Below the pieces are notes generated by a model. That model saw nothing but the letters and a program-made list of their open reading frames with translations. It had not been told where the DNA came from and did no database searches. 60,000 nucleotides of DNA from Owenia fusiformis (lineage: Eukaryota > Annelida > Polychaeta > Sabellida > Oweniidae). Every line of letters starts with the position of its first letter. Position 1 is the first letter of the stretch. A program made the position numbers and the translations under genes. This document shows positions 43,201-46,868 of this stretch, piece after piece. The stretch is from the NCBI GenBank assembly GCA_903813345.2, contig CAIIXF020000004.1:10550196-10610195 (forward strand), read 5' to 3'.

Positions 43201-43510
43201 TATGATGCTATTTGTATTTTAGTGAACTTCATATTATTTTTAGGGCTTTGAGATGTTTGTCTTTGTGTACTTCTCTTTGTAGTATCTCATATTTTATGTT
43301 TTACATTACTTCATTGTAATTAAAAGAATTATTATAAATAACCCTTTTAAACAATTTCAGGAGCTTGGTGTCACAAAGGTTGGGCATCTTAAGCGAATCC
43401 AACAGGGTATCAAAGACATTACACATACTCTTAAGTCACATGGAGATAGGGTTGTCACGGAGAAGATTGTCACAGAAAGAACTACCATTGAAAAGAGTAC
43501 TGTTTTATGA
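10107..43510 (+). CDS. DGKD: Type II diacylglycerol kinase (delta/eta class), spliced gene, 5' end outside window
   Basis: Phosphorylates diacylglycerol with ATP to phosphatidic acid, acting at membranes in lipid signalling. Twenty-six exons were found by joining open segments between GT..AG sites with matching phase; together they give about 1,320 codons. Domain order is the end of a PH domain, two C1 zinc fingers, the catalytic domain split by a long Ser/Glu-rich linker, the accessory domain, a helical region and a C-terminal SAM domain. That order is diagnostic of the vertebrate DGK delta/eta/kappa class. The sequence resembles DGKD/DGKH closely, as in [39 protein letters not shown] and [19 protein letters not shown]. 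An invertebrate copy is probably the common orthologue of the delta, eta and kappa genes. The first part of the PH domain and the start codon are not in the window. The linker is longer than in the human proteins. Splicing around 39125-41146 is the only uncertain part. Confidence 0.95.
10212..11076 (+). other. Intron with no recognised element
   Basis: AT-rich unique sequence. Short overlapping frames on both strands between 10609 and 11248 show no family signature; the open region at its 3' end is simply the next exon read into the intron. Confidence 0.8.
11077..11206 (+). CDS. DGKD: Kinase exon: first C1 zinc finger, N-terminal two thirds
   Basis: Acceptor TTGTCACAG and donor GTAATA; it begins in phase 0 and ends after one base of the next codon. 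It carries [17 protein letters not shown] and SHGLSCE, giving the zinc-binding His and the first cysteines of the C1 motif. The finger is completed by the exon at 15338. Confidence 0.95.
11207..11362 (+). repeat. Diverged tandem unit (GTTTTTGCAAA...GTTGTATCCAGATGT), left part
   Basis: Tandem units of roughly 50-60 bp contain AAGTTGTATCCAGATGT and TTTTGCAAAATGAAG. The array continues at 13726 on the far side of an inserted 2.4-kb element, and the uninterrupted neighbour GCAAAATGAAG shows the empty insertion site. Confidence 0.8.
11363..13725. mobile_element. Foldback transposon, 2.36 kb, with 5-bp target duplication
   Basis: The ends CACCCTATGCAGACAGAGCC and GGCTCTGTCTGCATAGGGTG are perfect inverted repeats, and pairing continues for over 250 bp on each side (TGCGGAGCTAACGGTCATTT and its complement). 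The target AAAAT is duplicated at 11358-11362 and 13726-13730, and a neighbouring tandem unit shows the single-copy site. A second inverted pair (11650-11790 against 11795-11930) makes an internal hairpin around GTGCGGAGCAGCTCC. No transposase is present. A second element is inserted at 11932-13440. Confidence 0.88.
11932..13440. mobile_element. TCCCCACC element, 1.5 kb, nested, with 190-bp internal tandem repeats
   Basis: The element is flanked by the 6-bp duplication TTTATG (11926-11931 and 13441-13446) inside the right half of the foldback element; the left half of the host shows the empty site. It starts TCCCCACCACATAG, then has a GTCCGTCTGTC simple repeat (about 11970-12030). About five tandem units of some 190 bp follow, each with AAAGTCTTGTCTACGC, CAGGGATGATTCT, AATCTAGATCTGATTAG and GGCAGCCATTTTGGATTTTC. 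It ends near AGGTGGGGACATTTTG. No coding region is recognised. Confidence 0.82.
13726..14000 (+). repeat. Continuation of the GTTTTTGCAAA tandem array
   Basis: Diverged tandem units with TCAGATGTCACGTTTTTGCA, GAGGATAGAAG and CCTTATTCAGATATCATG phrases, continuing the array cut at 11362. Confidence 0.75.
14075..14596. mobile_element. MITE-like element with inverted ends and TA flanks, possibly carrying a gene fragment
   Basis: The left end CTGTACGTCTGGTATTATTC pairs with the right end GAATAATACCGGGCATACAG with a few mismatches. TA flanks both ends (14073-14074 and 14597-14598). Just inside the left end is a GCGAATTTTGCGAAA self-complementary stretch. The interior holds the minus-strand open segment listed next, which is unusual for a MITE. 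Confidence 0.65.
14244..14517 (-). CDS. Candidate first exon of unknown protein inside the MITE-like element
   Basis: A minus-strand open segment of about 90 codons starts at an ATG (14515-14517) and ends at a consensus donor CCAG|GTAAGT. It contains [17 protein letters not shown] and [13 protein letters not shown]. An NRF1-type palindrome GCGCATGCGC (about 14485-14494) and two CACGTG E-boxes lie in the same stretch, as in a CpG-type promoter. I recognise no family and found no acceptor for a following exon. It could be a captured gene fragment, part of a transposon gene or chance. Confidence 0.3.
14600..15337 (+). other. Intron with no recognised element
   Basis: AT-rich unique sequence up to the acceptor ATTTCAG at 15331-15337. 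I see no repeat structure or exon here. Confidence 0.75.
15338..15441 (+). CDS. DGKD: Kinase exon: end of first C1 finger and connector
   Basis: It completes the codon split after 11206 to give [10 protein letters not shown], with the last His and Cys ligands of the first C1 finger. It continues [12 protein letters not shown] and the acidic DIIEEEG connector, and ends in phase 0 at donor GTATGT. Confidence 0.95.
15550..15713 (+). repeat. Tandem duplication of the acceptor of the second C1 exon
   Basis: Units of 46-48 bp containing ATTTTCAGACATTGAGTAT or diverged forms lie directly upstream of the true junction. Junction-like AGs sit at 15619, 15665 and 15713. The 48-bp extension from 15666 is in frame and free of stops. 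Confidence 0.8.
15714..15842 (+). CDS. DGKD: Kinase exon: second C1 zinc finger
   Basis: Forty-three codons, phase 0 at both ends, donor GTAAGA. It encodes [32 protein letters not shown] and CLWCKAM, most of the second C1 finger. Its first codons (TLS) belong to the duplicated junction described just upstream. An alternative in-frame start at 15666 would add 16 residues before TLSM. Confidence 0.95.
16150..16329 (+). CDS. DGKD: Kinase exon: end of second C1 finger and start of catalytic domain
   Basis: Sixty codons in phase 0. [20 protein letters not shown] supplies the last C1 ligands. The segment [15 protein letters not shown] is the first strand and loop of the DAG-kinase catalytic (DAGKc) domain, matching the NSKSGDNQ signature of the delta/eta class. 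Confidence 0.95.
16715..16797 (+). CDS. DGKD: Kinase exon: catalytic domain
   Basis: Acceptor TTTTCAG; 83 bp, ending two bases into a Gly codon at donor GTAAGG. It encodes [20 protein letters not shown] and NGGPK, a conserved helix and turn of the DAGKc fold. Confidence 0.94.
16798..17502 (+). other. Intron segment without recognised element
   Basis: AT-rich. Two diverged copies of CTTTCAAGGTCTCTTGATG-like sequence (near 17390 and 17440, and again near 17835) are the only repeat seen. Confidence 0.65.
17503..17820. mobile_element. Dispersed hairpin-bearing repeat, intact copy
   Basis: The left part is a hairpin (AATAACGTCATTTCT...AGAAATGACGTTATT with ATATAGTGAAAT arms). It is followed by a segment bounded by TATTACCAC and its complement GTGGTAATA, with TTTCCCGGGGAAAA and GGTCCATATGGACC palindromes inside. 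An almost identical copy at 24457 is split by a 9.77-kb insertion; this copy shows the empty site CCACTATGACGTC at about 17721-17733. Confidence 0.85.
18171..18470 (+). repeat. Tandem duplication of the acceptor of the GGDGS exon
   Basis: Three diverged units of about 97-112 bp run from TTTGTAAG through ATCATGAATCTTATATTTTC to GTTGAGACT and TTTCAAAGATTTGACCA. Exon-start copies begin at 18262 (good acceptor TTTTCAG), 18374 (acceptor decayed to TTTCAAG) and 18471 (true exon). Confidence 0.85.
18471..18579 (+). CDS. DGKD: Kinase exon: ATP-binding glycine motif of the catalytic domain
   Basis: It completes a Gly codon, then encodes [20 protein letters not shown] and [16 protein letters not shown], ending in phase 0. 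GGDGS is the essential nucleotide-binding motif of DAG kinases; no key residue is missing. The donor AAG|GTTGGT departs from consensus at position +3. Confidence 0.95.
18580..19031 (+). other. Intron without recognised element
   Basis: AT-rich unique sequence up to acceptor TTTATTGTAG. The phrase GAAATGCAAGAAAAAGACAG near 18732 belongs to a short dispersed repeat also seen at 3400 and 35880. Confidence 0.65.
19032..19171 (+). CDS. DGKD: Kinase exon: catalytic domain, GTGNDLAR motif
   Basis: It begins in phase 0 and ends two bases into an Arg codon at donor GTAAAT. It encodes [20 protein letters not shown], then acidic DDDTQ and [21 protein letters not shown] is the second diagnostic motif of DAG kinases. 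Confidence 0.95.
19400..19658 (+). CDS. DGKD: Kinase exon: end of catalytic domain and start of linker
   Basis: It completes Arg, then encodes WSIMSYEG, a Gly/Pro/Lys stretch, [38 protein letters not shown] and an acidic tail ([10 protein letters not shown]), ending in phase 0. The EDSV..HL.KIL and ISSAK.LCE.. blocks match the delta/eta class. The donor AAA|GTACAT is weak. Confidence 0.94.
19974..20054 (+). CDS. DGKD: Kinase exon: linker helix
   Basis: Twenty-seven codons, phase 0, acceptor ATTTTCAG and donor GTAAGA. The encoded [20 protein letters not shown] matches the CSVL..KL..LL..L segment that follows the catalytic domain in the vertebrate proteins. Confidence 0.92.
20254..20881 (+). 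CDS. DGKD: Kinase exon: long acidic Ser/Glu linker with internal repeat
   Basis: At 628 bp this is the largest exon, beginning in phase 0 and ending after one base at donor GTATGG. It encodes a low-complexity linker. Codons from about 20488 to 20612 form a degenerate repeat of (M/V)E(N/S)S units at the protein level and GTGGAAAATTCC at the DNA level. The end is conserved: [20 protein letters not shown] and EHTEK, matching the [23 protein letters not shown] block of human DGKD. It would lie between the two halves of the catalytic domain and is expected to be disordered. Confidence 0.93.
21236..21302 (+). CDS. DGKD: Kinase exon: linker
   Basis: Sixty-seven bp, acceptor TTTGTAG and donor GTAATA. 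With the previous exon it reads [20 protein letters not shown]. The AVD.QN.QTQ run right after EHTEK matches DGKD, supporting this short exon. Confidence 0.9.
21470..21648 (+). CDS. DGKD: Kinase exon: Ser/Pro/Arg-rich linker with duplicated acceptor
   Basis: One base completes a Lys codon, then it encodes [20 protein letters not shown] and on to [14 protein letters not shown], ending after one base at donor GTAAGT. A second acceptor with the same TTTCTAG|ATC context lies 54 bp inside (exon start 21524) and keeps the frame; the SPSLSRQPP and SPTLSRRPP segments after each are duplicates. Confidence 0.88.
21649..23667 (+). other. Intron; holds a 95-bp tandem repeat, otherwise unique
   Basis: Sequence near 21725-21870 (CTCTAGCCAGCTTTAGCC... 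AGCCTCCCCCTGGCT) resembles the ends of the CCCGTAGCCAGC element seen at 44470. The 22374-22620 repeat is listed separately. The remaining AT-rich sequence to 23667 shows nothing further. Confidence 0.65.
22374..22620. repeat. Tandem repeat, about 95 bp, three copies
   Basis: Three copies of a unit with GCTCTTAGGTGCATGCTGGT, TCATGGGAAATCTTGTCAA and GATAAGATTTCTCACAGAG. The last copy is truncated after GGGAAATCAC. Confidence 0.9.
23668..23802 (+). CDS. DGKD: Kinase exon: Ser/Arg-rich linker
   Basis: Acceptor CATTTTAG and donor GTAAAC, phase 1 at both ends. It encodes [29 protein letters not shown] and [14 protein letters not shown]. The start of this exon (ATGAAATCTCCCATAATCCC) is echoed in the downstream intron near 23959 and 24190. 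Confidence 0.88.
27450..28618. mobile_element. GCAACTCCRCGGAGTAGC element, copy 1, with 115-bp internal units
   Basis: It starts AACTCCACGGAGTAGCAAAT followed by CCCACCGAAC and ends CGAACTTCGTTCGGTGGGAT, so the outer ends are inverted (TCCCACCGAAC). In between are about eight diverged units of roughly 115 bp with GGCGGCCATTTTGAAA, GAGCTCCTWTGTC, TAGGCATCAG and ATTTGAGTTATCAAAGAT. A CGGACGGACGG tract precedes the end. Confidence 0.75.
28740..29640. repeat. 110-bp degenerate tandem repeat rich in TGACCTTGA / AGGTCA
   Basis: About eight or nine diverged units contain GACCTTGACC, AGGTCACCTAATCATGGGTC, CAAGGGTCACAACAGCCCC, AAATATCTAGATATTGACC and TTGATCTTGG. Half-sites of the AGGTCA type recur many times in both orientations. 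Confidence 0.8.
29922..30829. mobile_element. 908-bp element with GACCGACC/GGTCGGT ends and 7-bp target duplication
   Basis: GGGTTTACGAAAAAGACCG at the left pairs with CGGTGTTTTTCGTAAACCC at the right, each followed by runs of GACCACCGACC or its complement. GACAAAA is duplicated at 29915-29921 and 30830-30836. Inside are several ACGATGTTACGTGCGTT-type phrases, and no recognisable protein. Confidence 0.8.
31160..31964. mobile_element. GCAACTCCRCGGAGTAGC element, copy 2
   Basis: It has the same ends as copy 1 (CGGCAACTCCGCGGAGTAGC, CCCATCGAAC; right end CGAACTTCGTTCGTTGGGAT) with different internal units (CAGCCATTTTGAATTT, GGCGGCCATCTTG). It carries a GACTGACTGACGGACTGACGG tract of about 80 bp near the right end. 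Confidence 0.75.
31965..32860. other. Interior of the 9.77-kb element with nothing recognised
   Basis: Short diverged repeats of CATAGAAGGYCC and AAGGCCC phrases occur at 31985-32270. The minus-strand frames of 69-106 residues here match no family. GGGGTCCAAAAGTTTTGAA near 32850 resembles a mariner-type end, but no partner was found. Confidence 0.5.
34558..35131 (+). other. Intron end with two decoy copies of the next exon start
   Basis: Sequence resembling the start of the next exon occurs at 34918 (CACAG|ATGGCAGCA) and 34970 (TATAG|ATGGCAGCAGTG), upstream of the accepted junction ATAG|GTGGCAGCAGTGG at 35132. CCCATAATGCAATA phrases repeat at about 34813 and 35082. Confidence 0.6.
35132..35252 (+). 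CDS. DGKD: Kinase exon: Gly-rich linker before the accessory domain
   Basis: It completes a Gly codon and encodes [20 protein letters not shown], then [20 protein letters not shown], ending two bases into a Leu codon at donor GTAAGT. It corresponds to the GSVIS.LLINADPF segment before the accessory domain of DGKD. Confidence 0.88.
35290..35465 (+). repeat. 52-bp tandem ladder of splice acceptors before the accessory-domain exon
   Basis: The phrase TTCGATTTTAGGGACGACTA with CAAGAAAAG is repeated with exact 52-bp spacing: junction-like AGs at 35361, 35413 and the true one at 35465. A more diverged copy lies at 35302. Using an upstream copy would shift the frame and meet a stop. Confidence 0.9.
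35466..35735 (+). CDS. DGKD: Kinase exon: accessory catalytic domain, N-terminal part
   Basis: It completes Leu, then encodes [53 protein letters not shown] and [11 protein letters not shown], ending two bases into a Ser codon. This is the start of the DAGKa domain and is almost residue-for-residue like the vertebrate delta/eta enzymes. Confidence 0.96.
35736..36160 (+). other. Intron with copies of a short dispersed repeat
   Basis: Two diverged copies (35865-35925 and 35965-36015) of the ACTCTAAATTGTATAGAAAT plus GCAAGAAAAT phrase are shared with 3250-3440 and, inverted, with 2810-2930. Confidence 0.65.
36161..36320 (+). CDS. DGKD: Kinase exon: accessory catalytic domain, middle
   Basis: Acceptor CTTTTTAAG and donor GTGAAT; ends in phase 0. 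It encodes [40 protein letters not shown] and [10 protein letters not shown], conserved blocks of the DAGKa domain. Confidence 0.96.
36321..36660 (+). other. Intron without recognised element
   Basis: AT-rich unique sequence between the two accessory-domain exons. The 83-residue open frame here has no family signature. Confidence 0.8.
36661..36795 (+). CDS. DGKD: Kinase exon: accessory catalytic domain, end
   Basis: Forty-five codons in phase 0, acceptor ATTTTCAG and donor GTCAGT. It encodes [20 protein letters not shown] and [20 protein letters not shown]. The QVDGE.W.QPPG motif closes the kinase fold. Confidence 0.96.
37137..37276 (+). CDS. DGKD: Kinase exon: helical C-terminal region
   Basis: Acceptor ATTTCAG and donor GTTTGT; ends two bases into a codon. 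[17 protein letters not shown] matches the AFE.TLKSWEDKQK block after the accessory domain, followed by a predicted helix ([18 protein letters not shown]). Confidence 0.93.
37290..38040. repeat. 42-50-bp minisatellite with a CCAATCA motif in each unit
   Basis: About 16 tandem units of the type TTATCTGACCAATCACAGTT, CAAAACTCATATTCATGTGA start within 30 bp of the preceding donor. A longer variant inserts CAACTGAAAACTC. The same phrase occurs once before the SAM exon (about 42299-42325). Confidence 0.9.
38079..38454. mobile_element. TTAA-flanked piggyBac-like MITE, copy 2
   Basis: A close sister of the element at 4884-5256, in the same orientation, 376 bp, flanked by TTAA at 38075-38078 and 38455-38458. 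The ends are AGAGAGAATCAGATATAG and ATCAGATTCTGCCT. Confidence 0.88.
38762..38873 (+). CDS. DGKD: Kinase exon: helical C-terminal region
   Basis: It completes a Ser codon and encodes [20 protein letters not shown] and [17 protein letters not shown], ending in phase 0 at donor GTAATT. It aligns with the helical ..EQELAHAVNA.S. segment of human DGKD. Confidence 0.9.
39125..39148 (+). CDS. DGKD: Candidate microexon of the kinase
   Basis: A 24-bp segment (DNEGECSQ) lies between acceptor AAAACAG and donor CAG|GTGCTT, in phase 0. Read this way it does not match the phase of the next exon. An alternative donor after 39138 (GAGA|GTGTTC, 14 bp) would restore the phase. It may be alternatively spliced or not an exon. 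Confidence 0.4.
39149..39872 (+). other. Intron segment without recognised element
   Basis: Unique AT-rich sequence. Read through the microexon donor, the frame stays open to a TAG near 39226 and encodes a hydrophobic stretch, probably by chance. Confidence 0.6.
39873..40998. mobile_element. 1.1-kb element with CTTAA...CATTCTCCGTTAAG ends
   Basis: The left end CTTAACAGCCATTCTCCGTT and the complement of the right end (CTTAATGCTCATTCTCCGTT) are imperfect inverted repeats. The interior has several TTTACGGGAC / GTCCCGTAAATT phrases in opposite orientations. No target duplication is certain and there is no transposase. It ends 72 bp before the next kinase exon. Confidence 0.6.
41071..41146 (+). 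CDS. DGKD: Kinase exon: helical region (5' boundary uncertain)
   Basis: The coding part [20 protein letters not shown] plus REM, ending in phase 0 at donor GTAGTA, resembles the SL.RD......VKALYNE region of human DGKD/DGKH. The acceptor is unclear: AGs at 41060, 41070, 41079 and 41087 all lack a good pyrimidine tract and imply phase 1 or 2. Confidence 0.6.
41352..41447 (+). CDS. DGKD: Kinase exon: helical region
   Basis: Thirty-two codons in phase 0, acceptor CCTTTTCAG and donor [26 protein letters not shown] plus [12 protein letters not shown] forms an amphipathic helix continuing the C-terminal helical region. Confidence 0.88.
41448..41905 (+). other. Intron without recognised element
   Basis: AT-rich; a short direct repeat TTGATCTTTGTGAGTCA occurs twice near 41500 and 41540. 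Confidence 0.75.
41906..42125 (+). CDS. DGKD: Kinase exon: helix and basic segment before SAM domain
   Basis: Acceptor TTTTAG and donor GTAAGT; starts phase 0 and ends after one base. It encodes [27 protein letters not shown], then basic [18 protein letters not shown]. The basic stretch parallels the ...RIVPKFKKEK segment that precedes SAM in DGKH/DGKD. Confidence 0.93.
42338..42477 (+). CDS. DGKD: Kinase exon: SAM domain, N-terminal four helices
   Basis: It completes a Gly codon, then [40 protein letters not shown] and K, ending in phase 0 at donor GTTAGT. The SAM domain of DGK delta/eta self-assembles into polymers; W..EEV..WL, D.IRG.ELL.LERRDL are conserved. Confidence 0.96.
42478..43360 (+). 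other. Intron with a TGACATCA minisatellite
   Basis: From about 42520 to 42855 there are around 13 units of 22-26 bp containing ATGACATCAGAGGGATGG and GGGCATT. The rest, 42860-43360, is AT-rich with nothing recognised. Confidence 0.85.
43361..43510 (+). CDS. DGKD: Kinase last exon: end of SAM domain and C-terminus
   Basis: Acceptor [27 protein letters not shown] is the last SAM helix, followed by a tail rich in Thr/Lys ([20 protein letters not shown]) and TGA. The C-terminal TVL fits a class I PDZ ligand (S/T-x-hydrophobic), which I do not recall for the vertebrate delta and eta proteins. Confidence 0.96.
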   Translation, partial: ELGVTKVGHLKRIQQGIKDITHTLKSHGDRVVTEKIVTERTTIEKSTVL

Positions 43511-44469
43511 CAACTACAGACGCATTGCAGTCCCGAAGAGAATAGTCATGACACATCACAAAGAAGTTATTCGAGGAATATAAATCATTCAGGTGCGGAG
43601 ATGTCTCATAAATCAGGTGTGCAGTTTTCAAATTCAACTGGTACTTCTGATAGCAGTCTCGAGGTGAATGGTGGTGACACACCACATGAAAGTTTTACAT
43701 TTTTGTATTCTAATGTCTCTAAGTCACATGATATTCTATATTAGATATTCTGCACATGTATTTATACTCAAGGGACTGAACCGTTTTGTGGTGCACCATA
43801 CCAAACATAGTAATAGATTTTACATATCTTGTACAATATTAAACAGTGTTGTTATCCCATTCCAATATATACAGTACTGTAATAATATTTCTGTTAGGAT
43901 GTTAATAATAATCGGAGTGATGTGTTCTCAGTAGGTGTGATATTTAATATTTTCACACTGTTAAAGGAATAGCAAAGGGTTGAGTGTGTGAATTGTCGGA
44001 AGCAATATTTACAAAATCCTCCCAAAAAGAGTCTATATTATTGTTGCAATCCTCATTTTGATATCTAACAAAAATTTGAAGAGATCATTAACGAAAATTT
44101 TAAAGGTGCAGAAATATTGTTATTAGAAATTAAAAAGAGGATGCCCACTTCTGAGCTCCTGAGTTTCCCTCGATTCATCCTTAACATTTGCTTTCCCTTT
44201 AAAAATCAGCATGTCCTTGTAAACAGTATGCAACTAAAAAAATCAAAACTCACTTTTATAAAGTTATCTCATTTCTATATACAAAGAGTAGGTGTAGTTT
44301 TATTTTGATATTTCATTAAGCTCAGCAGCTATGTTTATAAAAAAGTTCATAAGTAAGTAGGTTATTCAGTTGTCAGTGTATGCTGAAAAATAAATTAATG
44401 CAATTATAAAGGGAGGAGGACTGCATTGTGCAAAAATAACATATGTTAAATGAGGTTTAATATGGAGTG

Positions 44470-44655
44470 CAGGCCCGTAGCCAGCTTTTGTCAAGGAGGT
44501 TCACATTTTTAAAAATTCCAAGGGGTTCAAATTTGATCATCTTGGCCCATATCACTCAAAATGGTGAAAACTGCATGACTTTGAAATAATTTTCAGGCAA
44601 GGGGGGTAGGTTGTACCTCCTGAACCTCCCCTGGCTATGGGCCTCTAGCAAACCT
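44470..44655. mobile_element. Short MITE with GGCCCGTAGCCAGC ends
   Basis: Left end CAGGCCCGTAGCCAGC and right end GGCTATGGGCCTC are inverted imperfectly. The interior has AAGGAGGTTCACATTT against GTACCTCCTGAACCTCCCC. Related fragments lie near 21725-21870 and 51055-51095. Confidence 0.65.
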
Positions 44656-44975
44656 ATTGGCATACATCAAAATTAAACATTCATACAGATTAGATATTAT
44701 TAAGCAAGTGTATATATATACATATTACATGTATGCACTTAATTTTTTTCAAAATGTAACCTTTTGGTCATTCTTGTTCAAAGCCTATAACATTGCATCA
44801 TGCCAGAAAAAAGGGCACTTTATTGATATTTTAGAGAGAAATAGAGTGGAATAAGCATGAACAGACGGACATTTTGAAAAACGATGTACAGCAACAGCAA
44901 ATCCCACTATGCACTTGTAATACGCACAAACATGTTGTCTTAACTTCAATAATTGGGTGATTAAGTTAGTAAGTA

Positions 44976-45119
44976 ATACCTTGGACACATTTGCTCCGAT
45001 TTTGATGACGGCGACCGGCCGATTAAGTTTTTTGTTCAAAATTGAATACAATATTGAACAAAACACTCATGCGGCCGGGCGCCGACGGATTGATGGGAGC
45101 ATATGTGACCCAGGCATTA
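44976..45119. mobile_element. Hairpin MITE with GGTCACATTTGCTCCGAT arms, copy 1
   Basis: The two halves are nearly self-complementary: ACATTTGCTCCGATTT, CGACCGGCCGATTAAG, TTTTGTTCAAAATTGAA, then the complements TTGAACAAAACACTC, GCGGCCGGGCGCC and GGGAGCATATGTGACC. A closer-to-perfect copy is at 49912. Confidence 0.85.
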
Positions 45120-45789
45120 GTCGATTGGGGTATTTTTCATCAAAGTATGCAACGTTAATGAGAGGGGAGATGGGGAGGGTGTGGGGTCAGATTTGAGAAC
45201 AGCGCTCACTTGTTTTAGTCAGGAACTTATATGAACATTTCTAACAGCACTGTGGGGAATATGATCAAACAGATAAATCAGCACAGGTACATTATCACAT
45301 GAATATTTAAATGTAAATTTTCTGATATTAAAAACAAAATTTGCGACATAATTTGAATATGCAATTGCAATTTGCCGCTAGGGTATGTGACATATATTCC
45401 AAAAAGTTGTAGGGGAATTTTAGCAAGGTAATTTTAGTTATTTATAAATCAGATTTCATTCTAGATGATCTCTTCATTATTTTCATGATGAGGATCATGC
45501 AATGATATTATATTTTACTTTACATAAACAGCCTTATTTAACCCAATCTTTCAGAAGCATCTAGCTCCCATAATTCAACGATCAAAGGAGGTCTTACTAG
45601 GAATTATGGGAAATGTACAGAATTATTTTTGTAAATTTAGTTTTTTCATGTATTTTTCAAAATAGCCAGGTGCTATTTGGTGCTCATGGATTTTGATTTG
45701 AGTTTTTATAATATTGAAGTACAGATGTACACTTCTATTAAACGGATCTTTTACAATGGTCTAAATTCAATGAAGTGCAAATTCAACAG

Positions 45790-46200
45790 ATTTGTGGTAC
45801 AATACAATAAAGTGTGGTACAATACAATAAAGTATGGTACAATACATCTGATGTTAAACACAAAACATAATGTTTCATTTAAATGTAACAAGATGCTAAC
45901 ATGTTGATATAATTGTAATGTTCTATTAAGCTAATTTTGCAAATGAAATGTACCATGAAACTAATGTTGCAAATGAAATGTACCATGGAACTAATGTTGC
46001 AAATAAAATGTACCATGAAACTAAAGTTGCTAATTTAATGTACCTGGAAATCTAATTTTCGAAATGAAATGTACCATGGATCCGATGTAATGTACCAGAA
46101 AGTGAATGTTGCAAACAAAATGTACCACAAAGCTATATAGTATGTTGCAAATGGAATGTACTAGAAAGCAAATGTTGCAAATGTTGTGTTACAGTTAAAT
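45790..46200. repeat. 30-bp degenerate repeat (AATGTACCATGAAACTAATG)
   Basis: About nine diverged units contain GTTGCAAATGAAATGTACCA. They are preceded by three copies of TGGTACAATACAATAAAG. They lie in the presumed 3' UTR or flank of the kinase. Confidence 0.8.
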
Positions 46201-46321
46201 ATACTGATTCAAATGTTGAATCACCTCCACATAAAAAGGGTATACATTCTTACGTTTTACTCATTTGATGTTATAATGTAAAAAATATTGTTTTGTAAAA
46301 TATTTGTAATGCAAGTTCTTA

Positions 46322-46327
46322 AATAAA
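46322..46327 (+). terminator. Possible polyadenylation signal of the kinase gene
   Basis: AATAAA downstream of the 30-bp repeat and the last such signal before intergenic DNA on this side. Earlier AATAAA hexamers at 44389 and 46002 are alternatives. Confidence 0.35.
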
Positions 46328-46868
46328 TCTGAAATGTGAATGTTAAATAATGCTGTTCTTATGCATATCTAGTCCGTACCTAAGGGTTATGCACTGAGAG
46401 GTTTTGGATACACGGAATATCCCTCGTGCATAACTGTTGTAAAGCATGTTTCCAATCCGCTAGACAGCTTTGAGGCGAGAATACGTGACAAGTATTGTCA
46501 AACACAATGCCAACAAGTTGCCTTTAGGTGTGTTCGTTTTCTGTGATCACTATGAATTCATCAATCTCACTGTACTAACTTCGACCTTTAATTTGAATTT
46601 TTGACCGCATTGTTTTTTCTTGTTTCATTCAAAGCATAACAAAAATGCCTTTCTGTTGGTACATTATTCTGTTAAACAGCGGTATTTTGGTCCTCAGCTG
46701 TTAGAAGCCCTCCTCCCTTTAAAACGCTGCTAAACAAGATACAATAAAGCAATGAACCGACAGAAAGGCGGAATGAATGGAATGGAACAAGTTTGTTGAA
46801 AAATGGTTCAGTATGAGACTCACAATCCTTGATTTTCAAACATCTGATAGTTCAATAATTCAAATTTA

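Larger units (their letters stand above)
43511..46340 (+). other. Probable 3' UTR and 3' flank of the kinase gene
   Basis: No further exon is seen after the stop. Candidate AATAAA signals occur at 44389, 46002 and 46322; which one is used cannot be told. The region contains a CCCGTAGCCAGC-type element at 44470, a hairpin MITE at 44976 and a degenerate repeat at 45790-46200, each listed separately. Confidence 0.5.
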
